DNA of 64,000 nucleotides from JABAAI01 sp965261955. Its GTDB lineage: Bacteria > Spirochaetota > Leptospiria > Leptospirales > Leptonemataceae. The stretch covers positions 8,818 to 72,817 of the forward strand of contig CBDHEM010000062.1 of the NCBI GenBank assembly GCA_965261955.1, read 5' to 3'. Of the stretch, positions 31,268 to 44,800 are shown in pieces (positions within the stretch are counted from its first letter, which is position 1; each line of letters opens with the position of its first letter). A model generated the notes under the pieces. It was not told the DNA's origin, searched no databases, and saw only the letters and a program-made list of their open reading frames with translations. The position numbers and the translations under genes were made by a program.

Positions 31268-32041
31268 GAGTCACAGCTGTTACAACCACTGTCATCACTT
31301 TCACTGCTATCATTGCTTGGCCTCTGCCTGCAGGTTTATAGGTAGGAATATGAATAAGAAAATTGAAGGTTGGGTAAAACAGATAGGTAGACGTAGGCCA
31401 TTTATGAGATGCTATCTATGGCCAATCAGTTTGTAATGTTTTCATTTTTTTATGCTAGATAGTTTCCATGCTCCAAGCGTGGACAGAGACTGTCCAAGTC
31501 GGCACAAGTGAGATAGTATTTTTTTTCTTCAGAACTCTGCACCTTGTTGCTCCCCTTCTCCCAGTGTCGCTCACAGAAGACAAATTGGATGACAAATCAC
31601 TGATGACCGCTTTGTGCCACTGGGAGCTGTCAACCACACACTGTTAGCAGGGTTGTGTGCTTCTTTAGACTTCTCTAGGCAATTGGTGATGAGCTTCTTT
31701 CTTGCTCCATAGAAATCAGTGTTATGGTCACACCCAGTGAAAATATGTAGTGGTATAATGGATGCCGACATTGCCTCACTGCACAAACACTGGGCGGTGA
31801 TTAGTTGAGGATTGCATTTCACACACAGGAGACATGATGCCCGCTGAGCGACATATGCCGCTTGTACGTAGTTGCCTGTTTTCCCAGTGTCAAGAACAAC
31901 AGCTGCTGTGTAACCCTCTGACTGGAGCATACTATATATGGTGAACATGGCTGTGTCTGCCTCTGTATGGGAGCATGGGAGCTCTGGCACAAGCTTGCCT
32001 GTAGTGAGGTTCCTTGCAGTGCTGCCTACTACAGAGTACAT
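31268..32041 (-). pseudogene. Transposon-type gene fragment, left inverted arm
   Basis: The minus-strand frame has CSHTEADTAMFTIYSML, then AAVVLDTGKTGNYVQAAYV, then IIPLHIFTGCDHNTDFYGAR, and after frame breaks an acidic tail SNDSSESDD near 31290. This resembles a multi-copy protein family common in invertebrate genomes with conserved EADT, DTDV and TGCDTTS motifs, which I take to be transposon-borne. The middle aspartate of the DTD motif is glycine here (DTG). The right half of the same gene lies inverted at 32225-32950. Confidence 0.6.
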
Positions 32042-32224
32042 GATCTCACGCTAGTTGTCGCTGCTGATTAGCATTTTTGGCGGAGTATTCATTCACTGTC
32101 TTTGATGGTGTACACCATGTCTACTTGAAGTCAGAAGATATTTCCTTCTAATATAAAATTTTCATGCTCTGCTGGTAAACATGAAAACAAGATCCATCCG
32201 CCTTCAGGCATTTCTATGAACAGC

Positions 32225-32950
32225 ATTCCAAAGAACAGCAGTGACAACTTTCTAACTAGTCAGAGGGTTACACAGCAGCTGTCGTTCTTGACACTGATAA
32301 AACTGGCAACTACGTACAAGCATCATATTTCGCTCAGAGAATATCATGTCTCCTGTCTGTGAAATGCAAACATCAACTAATCATCGCCCAGTGTTTGTGT
32401 AGTGCATGTCCGGTATCCATTATACCATTACATGTTCTTCCTGGGTGTGACCATAACACTGATTTGTATGGAGCAAGAAGAAACTCATTGCCATTTTCCC
32501 AGAGAAGTCTAAAGTTGACAGCTCCCAGTGGCACAAAGAGGTCATCAGTGATGGAGCGATTTGTTATTCGAAACATCTATTGTGAAGCAAGACCCTGAAA
32601 GAATGGGGGGGGGGGGGGGGGGGGGGCAGCAAAGTGGAGAGCTCTGAAGAAAAAAAAAAAACTATCCAACTTGTGCCTGACTTGAAGAGTCCCCGTCCGC
32701 ACTTGGATAGTCCTAACTTGGACAGTCCTCACTTGGAGCATGCAAACTCCCTCACATATTTTCAAAAGCATTACAAGCTCCAAAGTTACCCCACACAGAT
32801 CGCCCATGGATGGCATCTCGCAAATGGCCTATGTCTGTCTATCTGTTCTACCCAGCTCCCACTTCCCCCATCCATATCCGTATCTACATACGACAGTGAT
32901 GATAGCAGTGAAAGTGAGGACTAATTGAGACAGCTGCAGCTCATGCAGTG
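32225..32950 (+). pseudogene. Transposon-type gene fragment, right inverted arm
   Basis: Diverged copy of 31268-32041 in the opposite orientation: LDTDKTGNYVQ, then KCKHQLIIAQCLCSACPV, PLHVLPGCDHNTDLYGARR and LTAPSGTKRSSVM. Here the DTD aspartate is retained. A 22-bp poly-G run (32605-32626) and an A run break the frame before the acidic tail YDSDDSSESED, which ends at 32924. Confidence 0.6.
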
Positions 32951-33023
32951 AATCATATAGTGATAGGGAAGATTGATATACATGTGCAATTAGTATCAGG
33001 GAGTAATAGTTACTCACTATATT

Positions 33024-33199
<176 letters not shown>

Positions 33200-33200
<1 letters not shown>

Positions 33201-34560
33201 GTAGCAATCAACAGCAAATAAAATGTTTTAAATGTTAAGCTGTGAAAATCTTGTGAAATTCATCATCAAGATTTCTTTGTTTGTTTGTTGTTTCTCTGTT
33301 TCTTCCCACGCATAACCGGTGTACAATAGGGCCTATCGTCATAATTTTAGTACAGAAGACTCCTAATGTTCCAATAAAATTCCACCATTACTCCCATTTC
33401 TTGATCCAGTGAAGCAACAAAAAAGAACAGCAACTGGTGACAGTGGTAGGTATTGCCAAGAAAAATGTTTGTGATGATTCTCACCAGAACTAATGATTCT
33501 CGCTTAGTTCAGTTATAAAAATTGGGTGAATCTTTTGTGCTTACTATTCTGCAGATACAACAATTTCAATTGAGGAGAAAAGTTCTGCTATTAGAGTAGA
33601 CAGATTATCAGCACAGTATTTAAGATAAATGGCGTCACAGCCCATGAATTTATTTGAATACATTGGATAAAGCTTCATAGACATCAGATGATAAATAATG
33701 CTAAGCTAGTGAGCATTCAGAAGGATGGTTATCTCCAGGAAGGAGATATCACCATTAGAATGAAGACACTTTTTTTTTTTATGAGTTAAGATATCTGGAA
33801 AGCTGACATTTCTCTTGGAGCTTTCCTGGATTGTTATGGATTAAATCATGCATATATGTGGACTTCGCTGAAAGAATATGATTCTTCCTCCAGTTGATGT
33901 AACTGTTTGAGCGAGGCCTTTAAACGCACTCATTCTGTTTGTCCTGTCTGATGCCGTTTCAACCGCTGTCCTACCTTTCAAAGCCACAAGTGTGAAACGC
34001 ATCCATTTGACGATCTAATCTTCAAATGTTGAGTCCGTCAGGATCATCACACAAAGAAAAGGACCAAAAAAAAAGCTTTTTAAAAAAGAACCCCAAAAAT
34101 TAGTATACTTGAGTTTTTCAGGGGGGAGGGGCCCAACACAACTAAGTTTACTAGTAGTTTCATAAACTATTGGGTAGCTCTGCCTCCCTCCCTCCCCCAA
34201 TATATTTTTTCCTTCCTACTCCATTGTTCTAGTTTTCGAAGAAATCGTGCTCATCACTATTGTAGTGGGGGGTTTTCGCGTGTCAAAACACACACGATTG
34301 GTGTGCTTATTACGTAGAAGAGATGGATGCACAGTAGAGAAAGAAGACAAGTTTTTTCCGGACAAAGCAGAAAATCTATCTTTCTGGGTCCAGGAAGTCT
34401 TCACAAAAGATATGGGGATATACATCAAAGATATCTTTTTAACTCTAGAGTGGATCTAAGATAGCAGGCTATCTAGCAGGTTAACCATTATTAGCCTGGT
34501 CGAAGTTTGTAAGCCTAGTCTTTTAGCTATAAGCCAGGCTCAAGTAAGCTATCAACCTGG
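33200..34560 (+). other. Intergenic, no gene recognised
   Basis: Short open frames such as the one at 34247-34459 have no recognised family and no convincing splice context. Confidence 0.4.
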
Positions 34561-34564
34561 TTCT

Positions 34565-34762
34565 AGCTATTAAACCTGGCTCAATATAATGTTGTTGGCC
34601 TTATTCTATTAATAAGCCTGGCTCTAAAACCTGGCTCAATATAATGTTTTGGCCTTATTCTAAGTCTGGCTCTAAAACCTGGCTTGGCCTTATTCTATTA
34701 ATAATCCTGGCTCTAAAACCTAGCTCAATATAATGTTGTTGGCCTTATTTTATCAGTGAACC
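34565..34762 (+). repeat. Short tandem repeat, about 55-bp unit
   Basis: About four imperfect copies of aacctggctcaatataatgt + tgttggccttattctattaa + taagcctggctct. More degenerate relatives extend left to about 34490. Confidence 0.75.
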
Positions 34763-35784
34763 TGGGCTTTGGTATCAGGCCTGCTCTGGCAGAAATCCAT
34801 CTAGCTCTGGTTATCTGCTTTGCTCTAGCTAGATCTTAGCTAGAAGATCTAGCTCATATATATGTTATAGTGCCATTTCTTTCCTGTTATGTATTACTGT
34901 ATTTCATATCATAGGACATTGGCATACTAGATGCATGTTGAAGGAATAAAGTGAGTAATTGCCAATGAAAGCAAAATTACTGTAAAACCTCTTGTAAGCT
35001 AAGTGCTCCAATATGTTTATCTGTGGTATATGTATACGAAATTGCTTTATATATAAGTGCTATTTCTTTCCTGCTATCCTGCACAATGTTGTTTGATGCC
35101 ATGGTTTATTGCAGCATACACTCTACATTAATCATTGCAGAACTTTGAGCACACTTGCACCATGAAGAGAGCTCTTTCAGTATGCTTGTCTGGGAAGCCT
35201 TGAGGAGTAATTTTCAACATGATCTGTTTGTTTATGCTCACAGAATGCCCAGTGTAAGCAATATTTTGTATAGGTTCAGAATATAGTGTTAATTAATTAA
35301 TAAACTTCAGAATTTCATGCAACAGCATTGACACAGTCACCTTGACACTTGCTGTTAGATTCTTCCTAAAAATTGCAAATTCACAAAGACGATCAAGTAG
35401 CTAAAACATCAGAGTATGAAATATATATGGAATCATCTTACCTTCATTGGAGCTTTACTCCTTAAATTCTGTATTATCAAATGATTGTCATATTAATTAT
35501 ATTTTAACAGATCTAATACAAAGCTTACCTACTCAATTTTGGCATGTTGGTGTCTGAAAGGTATCAGAACTCCGCCTTCTTGCAAGTGGACCTTGAGGTC
35601 TTGCAAGCTCCTTATACTGGTAGAGGGTCCTAACTTGGTCTACTGAAACAAAATATGATCTAGCACAGTGGTAAACAAGTAAGCTCCTTCACTTTTATAG
35701 CAGTAATGAGCCGTTAAGACTTAGTTATTTCTCCTAGAAGCCTAAGCTAAATCTAACAACTGCTCAAGACTCTTTATATACTAG
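34763..35784 (+). other. Intergenic, AT-rich
   Basis: Nothing recognised up to the edge of the satellite. Confidence 0.4.
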
Positions 35785-36365
35785 TAACGAATGCATGGTA
35801 TTGAAGATTTTTTTGCCAGAAATTGACAAACATCTCATTATTGTCCAAAAAGTTACTATCTCAGAAAGAAGCTATGAATTACCCCAAAAGACTTTTTTTT
35901 TTTCACAAACCAGTGTGAAACGGGTCAAATCCTATCATAAACTTTGTTGAACATCAAAATGAGCCACATTCGGCAGTTCATAGCTATTCTGGTATTTTTA
36001 TCATTTTCGTAAGAAATTGAGCCACTTACAGCAAATCTAAGCTTTTCAGGAGTTTTGAAGCATATTTGACGGAAATTGACCAAAAAAAACACCCAATTTC
36101 GGTCCAAAAAGCGACTATCTCAGAATGAAGCTTGGAATAACCATGAAAGAACTTTTTTATCGAAAGAGTGTTAAATGGGTCAAATCCTGTCGAAAACTTT
36201 TTTGGTTTTCTAAATGAACCACGTTGTGCAGTTCATAGCTGTTTTGGAGTTTTGTGTCATTTTCGTAAGAAATGGCCGAAAACAAGCATATGGGGCAAAA
36301 AGCCTCAATTCAGATATAGGCTCAGATTTGATGAAAATGACCTTTTTTTTGTCGTATTGAAATGA
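35785..36365 (-). repeat. Satellite, inverted leading block
   Basis: Monomer sequence in reverse orientation relative to the rest of the array: agtgtgaaacgggtcaaatc, aaaatgagccacattcggca and aagcgactatctcagaatga are reverse complements of the forward motifs gatttgacccgtttcacac, tgtggctcatttt and tctgagatagtc. Forward orientation resumes by about 36395. Confidence 0.8.
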
Positions 36366-38860
36366 GAGAATTATTACTCAAAACAATTTATTCTCCCATT
36401 ACGGTTGTTTTTGGCGAAATCCTACGAAAACTTACAAAATACCAGAATAGCTATGAGCTGACCAATATGGCTAATTTTGAAGTTCGAAACTGTTTTCGAC
36501 ATGATTTGACCTGCTTCACAATCTTTTGAGAAAGAGTTCTTTCCAGGTAATTCTTGGCTTCTTTCTGAAATAGTAACATTTTGGTCCGAAATGAGAGATT
36601 TTTGTCAATTTCTGGCAAAAATGCTTCAAAACACCAGAAAAGCTTAGAGCAGCTGAAACTTGCTCATATTGAGGTGCAAAGCTCTTTTCGTTAATATTTG
36701 TCCCATTTCACTTGTTTGACCAAAAAAAGGCGTTTTCATCAAATATGGGCGTATTTCGAAGTTAGCCACTTTTTGCCCCATAATGTTTGTTTTAGGCCAT
36801 TTCCTACAAAAATAATTCACAACTCAAAAATAGCTACTAACTGCCCAATGTGGTTGTTTTGAAGTTGAGAGAATTTGATCATTTCATACTCTTTGGGGAG
36901 GGGGGGGGGGGAAGCCCTTTCTAGGTAATTCCTAGCTTCTTTCTGAGATAGTCAATATTTTGACAGAAATGAGAGCTTTTTGTCAATTTCCGGCAAAAAT
37001 GCTACAAAATCCCAGAAAAGCTTCGATTAGCTGTATGTGGCTCATTTTGAGGTGTAAAACTGTTTTCTGAAGTATTTGTCCCGTTTCACATGTTTGACAA
37101 AAAAATATTCATTCCGTCAAATCTAAACTTTTTCCTGAGGTAGCTAGTTTTTTTACCATAACAGTAGCATTTGGCAATTTCCTACGAAAATGATACAAAA
37201 CATAGCTAAGAACTGGCCAATGTGGCTCATTTTTGAAGTTCAAGAGAGTTTACAACAGGATTTGACCCATTTCACACATGTTTGAGGGGGGAAAAGATCT
37301 TCCAGGTAATTCTTATCTTCTTTCTGAGATAGTCACTTTTTTGACCAAATGATAGTGTTTTTTGGTGAATTTTTTGCAGGAAAAATTGGATTAGCTGTAT
37401 GTGGCTCTTTTTCAGGTGCATAACTGTTTTCGGTAATATTTGTCCCATTTGATTTGTTGTACGAAAAAAAGTCATTTCGTTCAAATCTGAGCTTATGTCT
37501 GTGATATCACTTTTTTCTACATAAAGGTTGTTTTCGGCCATTTCCTACGAAAACGATATAAAACTCCAAAATAGCTACAAACTGCCCTATCTGGCTCATT
37601 TTTAGTTCAAAACAATTTTAGACAGGATTTTACCTTTTCACACTTTTTGAGGAAAAAAGTTCTTTCTGCGCCATTCCTAGTTTCTTTCTGAAATGTTCAC
37701 TTTTTGGACCAAAAAGTAAGTCTTTTGTCAATTTCCGGTAAAAAAGCTTCAGAACAACTGAAAACCTTATATTTGATGTATGTGACTCATTTTAAGGTGC
37801 AATTTTGGTGGTATTTGTTCAGTTTAACTTGTTTGACAAAAAAAGTCGTTTCCGTCAAATCTGATTTTTTTCGAGAGATAGCCACTTTTTGTACCATAAC
37901 GTTAGTTGCTTTTGCGATTTCCTATGAAAGTCCAATTTGGCTCATTTTGAAGTTCAAAACTTATTACGACAGGATTTGACCCATTTCACACTCGTTTCAG
38001 GAAAGGGAAAAAACGACGTTCCGAGTAATTCTTAACGTCTCTCTGAAATAGTCACTATGTGGGCAAAATGAGAGGGTTTTTTGTCAATTTCCCGCAAAAA
38101 TGCATCAAAACACAGGAAAGCACTGATTAGCTCTATGTGGCTCATTTTGAGGGTCAGAAGCATTTTTTGGCATTATTTGTTCCGTTTGACGTGTTTGACC
38201 AAAAAAAGTGTTTCCATCAAATCAGAGCTTATTTCTGAGATAGCCACTTTTTTCATATATGGTAGTCTTTGAGATTTCCTACGAATAGCTAAGAATGCCT
38301 AATATGGCCCATTTTGAAGTTCAAAACAGTTTTCGACTGATTTGACCCATTTCACATTGCTTTGTGAAAAAAATGTCCTTTTTGGGTAATTCTTAGCTTC
38401 TTTCAGAAAGTAACCTTTTTTGACCAAAATGAGTATTTTTCCGGCAAAAATGCTTCAAAACACTGAAAAAGCATGGATTGACTGATGTGGCTCATTTTGA
38501 GGTTCAAAACTGTTTTGGGCATTATTTGTTACATTTGACGTGTTTGAGGAATAAAAATAGTTTCCATCAAATCTGCGCTTATATCTAAAATAGCCACTTT
38601 TTCCCCCATAATGCTAGTCTTCGGAGATTACCTACGAAAAAATTACAAAATAATAATGTCCAGTGTGGCTCATTTTAAAATTCAAAACAGCTTTCGACTG
38701 AATTTGAGACTCGTTTGAGAAAAGTCCTTTCCAGGTAAATCTCAGCTTCTTTGTGAGATAGTCAGATTTTTTTTGTCAATTTACAGAAAAATACTTCAAA
38801 ACAGCCAAAAAAACGTTATATTAGCTTTATGTGGCTCATTTCAATTGCTTCATTCTGAGA
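36366..38860 (+). repeat. Satellite, about 360-bp monomers made of two related halves
   Basis: ttctttctgagatagtca-type starts recur near 36940, 37319, 37682, 38037, 38400 and 38747, spacing about 350-380 bp. Each monomer has half A (tttccggcaaaaatgct, agctgtatgtggctcatttt, tttgtcccgtttcac) and half B (tttcctacgaaaatgat, ctgcccaatatggctcattt, gatttgacccatttcacac). The halves align with each other over about 180 bp. Confidence 0.85.
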
Positions 38861-41800
38861 TGGTCATTTTTTGACTCAAACGAGAAGTTTTCAGTCAATT
38901 TCCGAGAAAATACTTCATAAAACAAGAAAAAATTAGTTTAGCTGTATGTGGCTCAATTTGATGAGGAAAAACTTTTTTTGTAATATTTGTTCCATTTCAC
39001 TGGTTTAACCAAAAAAGTTGTTTCATTCAAACAAAATTTTCCTCAGGATTTTCCCCCTTTCAAACTTGTTGAGAAAAAATTATTTCTGAGAATTTCTGAG
39101 CTTCTTTCTGAGAGTTTCATGTTTTTGACCCAAAAAGAGAATTTTTCAGTCAATTTCTGCGAAAATGCTTCAAAACACGGAAAAGTTTAGTTTAGCTGTA
39201 TGTGGCATATTTTGAGGAGGAAAGCCATTTTCATCAATATTTGTACCATTTCATGGTTTGACCAAAAGAAGTTGTTTCTTTCAAATCAAAATTTTTCTCT
39301 AGATTTGCCCCTGCAAACATGTTGAGAAAAAATTATTTCCGAGTAATTCTTAGCTTTATTCTGAGACAGTCACCTTTTTGAAGCAAAAGAGAAGTTTTAA
39401 ACACGAAAATGCTTCAAACACCAGAGAAGCTTAGTTTAGCTGTATGTGGTTCATTTTGACGAGGAAAAATGTTTTAGTCAATATTTGTCCCAATTTACTG
39501 CTTTGACCAAAAAAAGATGTTTCCATCAAATCAAAATTTTCCTCAGGATTTGCACTTTTTCGAACTTGTTGAGAAAAAAATCAATTTCTGAGTATTACTT
39601 AGCTTCTATCTGAAATAATCACGTTTTTGACCCAAAAAGTGAATTTTTAGCCAATTTCCACGAAAATGCTTCAAAATACCAGAGAAGCTTAGTTTAGCTG
39701 TACGTGGCTCATTTTGAGGAGGTAAAACGTTATCGTCAATATTTGTCCCATTTCACTGGTTTGACCAAAAAAAAAAGTTGTTTCCATCAAATCAAAAATT
39801 TTCTCAGGATTTTCCCTTTTTCAAACTTGTTTTAAAATAATAACTTTCTGAGTAATTCTTAGGTTCAATCTGAAACAGTCACATTTTTTAAGTGAATGAA
39901 AATTTTTCAGTCAATTTCCGTGAAAAAACTTCAAAACAGCAAAAAAGCTGAGTAGCTGTTTGTGGCTTATTTTGAGGAGGAAAACTGTTTTCGTCAATAT
40001 TTGTCCCGTTTCACTGGTTTGACCAAAAAAAGTTGTTCCATTCAAAATCAATATTTTCCTAAGGATTTGCCCCTTTTCAGACTTGTTAAAAAAAATTATT
40101 TCTGAGTATTCCTCATCTTCTTTCTGAGATAGTTCCATTTTCGACCCAAAAAGAGAAGTTTTCAGTCATTTCCCACGTAAATGCTTCAAAACAACAGAAA
40201 AGCTTAGTTTAGCTGTATTTGGGAGGAAATACATTTTTCATTTTGAGGACCATAAAATTTTTTTTCAGTCAAATCACTTTTCCACTGTACCCCTTTTCAA
40301 ACATGTTGAGAAAAAATAACTTTTTGAGTAATTCTTGGCTTCATTCTGAGTTAGTCTCATTTTTGACCCAAACGTGAAGTTTTTAGGCAATTTCTGCGAA
40401 AATGCCTCATATAACAAGAAAAGCTTAGATTAGCTGTATGTGGCTCATTTTGAGGAGGAAAAACGTTTTTGGTTGTATTTATCCCATTTTACTGGTTTGA
40501 CAAAAAAAAATTTTTTTCCGTATAAAAATATTCCTTTGGATTTTCCGCTTTTCAAACTTGTAAAATACATTTGTGAGTATTTTTTGTTACTTTCTGCGAT
40601 GAACCAAAAAGAGAAGTTTCCAGTCATTTTCCGCAAAAATTCTTCAAAACACCAGAAAAACTTAATTTAGTTGTATGTGGCTCATTTTAAGGAGGAAAAC
40701 TATTTTTGTTAATATTTGTCCGTTTCACTGGTTTGAGCAAAAAATATTGTTTCATTCAAATCAAAACATTTCTTCAGGATTTCCCACTATTCACTTGTGA
40801 AAAATAATTTTCTGAGTAATTCTAAACTTCTTTCTGAGAGTCACTTTGTTAACCAAAAAGATAATTTTTCAGTAAATTTCCACAAAATTGATTGAAAACA
40901 CCTGAAAAGCTTAGTTTAGCTGTATGTGGCTCATTTAGAGGAGGAAAATCGTTTTCGTCAATATTTGTCCCATTTCACTTATTTGACCAAAAAATGTTGT
41001 TTCAATTAAATAAAAAATTTCCTCAGAATTTTCCCCTTTTCAAACTTATTAAGAAAAAAATTATTTGTGCGTATTTCTTAGCTTATTTCTGAGATAGTCA
41101 GGTTTTTGATCCAAAAAGAGAAGTTTCCTGTCAATTTCCGCGAAAATTCTCAAAACACAAGAAAAGCATAGTTTAGCAGTATGTGGGTCATTTGAGGCAG
41201 AAAACCATTTTCATCAATACTTGTCCCATTTCACTGGTTTGACCAAAAAAAAGTTGTTTCCATCAAATCATAATTTTTCTCAGGATTTTCCGGTTTTCAA
41301 ACTTGTTGAGAAAAAATAACTTTCTGAGTAATTCTTGGCTTCATTCTGAGACAGTCACTTTTTGTGCAAAAGAGGTTTTCAGTTAATTTCCTCGAAAATG
41401 CTTCATAAAACCAGAAAAGCGTAGTTTAGCTCTGTCACAAATTTTGAGGAGAAAATATATTGGTAATATTTGTCTCAATTCACTGGTTTGACAAAAAGTT
41501 GTTTCCATCAAATCAAAATTTTCCTCAGGATTTGACCCTTTTCAAACATGTTGAGAAAAAATATTTGTGAGTATTTCTTAGCTTCTTTCGGAGATGTCAA
41601 GTTTTTGACCCAAAACGAGAATTTTTCAGTCAATTTCCGTGAAAATGCTTCAAAGCACCAGAAAAGCTTAATTTAGCTGTATGAAGCTCATTTTGAGGAG
41701 GAAAACCGTTTTTGTCAATATTTGTCCAGTTTCACTGGTTTTCCCCAAAAAAGGTTGTACCCATTAAATCAAAACTTTTGCTCAGTATTTGCCTCGTCAA

Positions 41801-44800
41801 ACTTGTTGAGAAAAATAACTTTCGGAAAAATTCTTAGCTTCATTCCGACACCGTCACTTTTTTGAAGCAAAAGATGTTTTCAGTCAATTTCTGCGAAAAT
41901 GCTTCAAATATCAGAGAAGCTTAGTTTAACTGTATGTGGCTCATTTTGAGAAGGAAAAATGTTTGTCAATAATTGCCCTGTTTCACTGCTTTGACCAAAA
42001 AAGGATGTTTCCATCAAATCTCTATTTTCCTCAGGATTTGCACCATTTTGAACTTGTTGAGAAAAAATCATTTCTGAATATTTCTTAGATTCTTTCTGAG
42101 GTATTTATATTTTTGACAAAAAGAGAAGTTTTCAGGCAATTTCCGCAAAAATGCTTCGAATCACCTGAAAAGCTTAGTTTAGCTGTATGTGGCTCATTTT
42201 GAGGAGGAAAAACATTTTCGTCTGCCCCATTTCACTGGTTAGACAAAAAAGTTGTTTCAATTGAATCAAAATTTTCCTCAGGTTCTTTTTTTTCAAAATT
42301 GAGAAAAATTTATTTGCGAGTATTTTTAGCTTCTTCAGAGATAGTCACGTTTTTGACCCAAAAAGAGAATTTTTCAGTCATTTTCCGCAAAAATTCTTCA
42401 AAACACCAGAAATGCTTCGTTTAGCTGTATATGGCTCATTTTGTGGAGGAAAAACATTTTCAAGTCCCATTTCACTGCGTTGCCCCAAAACAATTTACCC
42501 ATTAAATCAAATCATTTCCTCAGGATTTGAGAAAAAAACAAACTTTCAGAGTAATTCTTAGCTTCATTCTGAGACAGTCGCTATATTGACTAAAAAAAGA
42601 AATTTTCTCTCAATTTCCTTTGAAAATGCTTCATTAAACCAGATAATCTTAGGCTAGCCTGTATGTGGCTCATTTTGAAGAGGAAAAACGTTTTTGGTAA
42701 TATTTGTCCCATTTCACGGGTTTGATCCAAAAATGTATCCATCAAATCAAAATTTTCTTAGGATTAGCCCCTTGTCAAACTTGAGAAAAAATCATCTGTG
42801 TGTATTTCTTAGCTTCTTTTTGATTTTTTACCCAAAAAGAGAAGTTTTCAGTCTATTTCCGCGAAAATGCTTCAAAACACTAGAAAAGCTTAGTATAGCT
42901 GTTTATGGTTCATTTTGAGGAGGAAAACTGTTTTCGTCAATATTTTTACTGTTTTACTGGCTTGACCAAAAAAAGTTGTTTCTAACAAATCAAAATTTTC
43001 GTCAAGATTTGTTCCTCTTCAAACATGTTGAGAAAAAATTATTTCTGAGTAATTCTTAGCTTCATTCTGAGACAGTCACTTTTTTGAAGCAAAAGAGAAG
43101 TTTTCTGTCAAATTCCACGAACAGGCTTCATAAAACCAGAAAAGCTAGTTTTAGCTGTTTGAGGGTCATTTTGAGGAGGAAAAATGTTTTTTGGTAATAT
43201 TTGTCCCATTTCATTGGTTTTCCCCCAAAAATTTGTTTCCATCAAATAAAAATTTCCTTAGGATTTGCTCCTTTTCAAACTTATTGAAAAAAATCATTTG
43301 CTAGTATTTCTTAGCTTCTTTATGAGATAGTCTAGTTTTTGAACCCAAAAGAGAAGTTTCTAGCCATTTTCCGCGAAAATGCTTCAAAACACCAGAAAAG
43401 CTTAGTTTACCTGTATGTGGCTCATTTTGAGAAGGAAAACCGTTTTCTTCAATATTTGTCCCGTTTCACTGGTTTGACCAAAAAAATTTTGTTTCAATCA
43501 AATCAAACATTTCTTCAGGATTTGCCACTGTGATAAAAAAAAATTATGAGTAATTCTAAAGTTGTTTCTGTGAACTCACTTTGTACACCTAAAAGATAGG
43601 GTTTTGGTCAATTTCCGCGAAATGCTTGAAATCACATGAAATGCTTAGTTTAGATGTATGTGGCTCATTTTGAGGAGGAAAAACGTTTACGTCAATATTT
43701 GTCCCGTTTCGCTGGGTTGAACAAAAAATGTTTCCATCAAATCAAAACTTTTACTCAGTATTTGACCCTTTCAAACTTGTTGAGAAAAAAATAACTTTCT
43801 GACTAATCCTTAGCTTCATTCTGAGACAGTCACTTTTTTGAAGCAAAAGAGAAGTTTTCAGTCATTTTCCGCGAAAATGCTTCAAACACCAGAGAAGCTT
43901 AGTTTAGCTGTATGTGGCTCATTTTAACGAGAACAAATGTTTTAGTCAATATTTATCCCGTTTCACTGCAATGACCAAAAGATGTTCCCACCAAATCAAA
44001 ATTTGATCCGGATTTGCACCTTTTCGAACTTGTTTTGAAAAAATTATTCAGAGTATTTCTTAGTTTCTTTCTGAGATATTCACATTTTTGACGCAGAAAG
44101 AGAATTTTCCAGTCAATATACGCGAACCGTTTTCGTTAATATTTGTCCCGTTTCACTGGTTTGGTTAAAAAAAAGTTGTTTTCATCAAATCAAAATTTCC
44201 CTCAAGATTTGTCCCTATTCAAACTTGTTGAGAAAAAAAACAGCTTTCAGAGTAATTCTTAGCTTCATTCTGAGATAAGTCACTTTTTTGAAACAAAGGA
44301 GATGTTTTCTGTTTATTTTCGTGGAACTGCATTAAAACACCAGAAGAGCTTAGTTTAGCTGTATGTGGCTTATCTTGAAGAGGAAAAACGTTTTCGTTAA
44401 TATTTGTCCCGTTACATTGATTTGTTTAAAAATAGCTGTTTCCATTAAATCATAATTATCCTCAGGATATGTCCCTATTCAAACTCATTGGGAAAATTAA
44501 TTTTCTGAGTAATTCTTTGCTTCTTCTTGAGATAGTCAATTTTCTGACCCAAAAGAGAGGTTTTCAGTCAATATCCACGAAAATGCTTCTATACACCAGA
44601 ACAGCTTAATTTAGCTGTATGTGGTTCATTTTGAAGAGGAAAAACATTTTTCTTAATTTTTGCCCCATTTCACTTGTTTGACCAAAAAAGTTGTTTCTAT
44701 CAAATCAAAATTTCCCTCAGTTTTGTCCCTATTCAAACTTGTTGAGATAAAGTTTCTGGGTAATTCTAAGCTTCATTCTAGTAAATTTTTGACCCAAAAG

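Noticed and set aside
34247..34459. Plus-strand 70-codon frame in intergenic DNA
   Set aside because: No homology recognised and no splice or promoter support.
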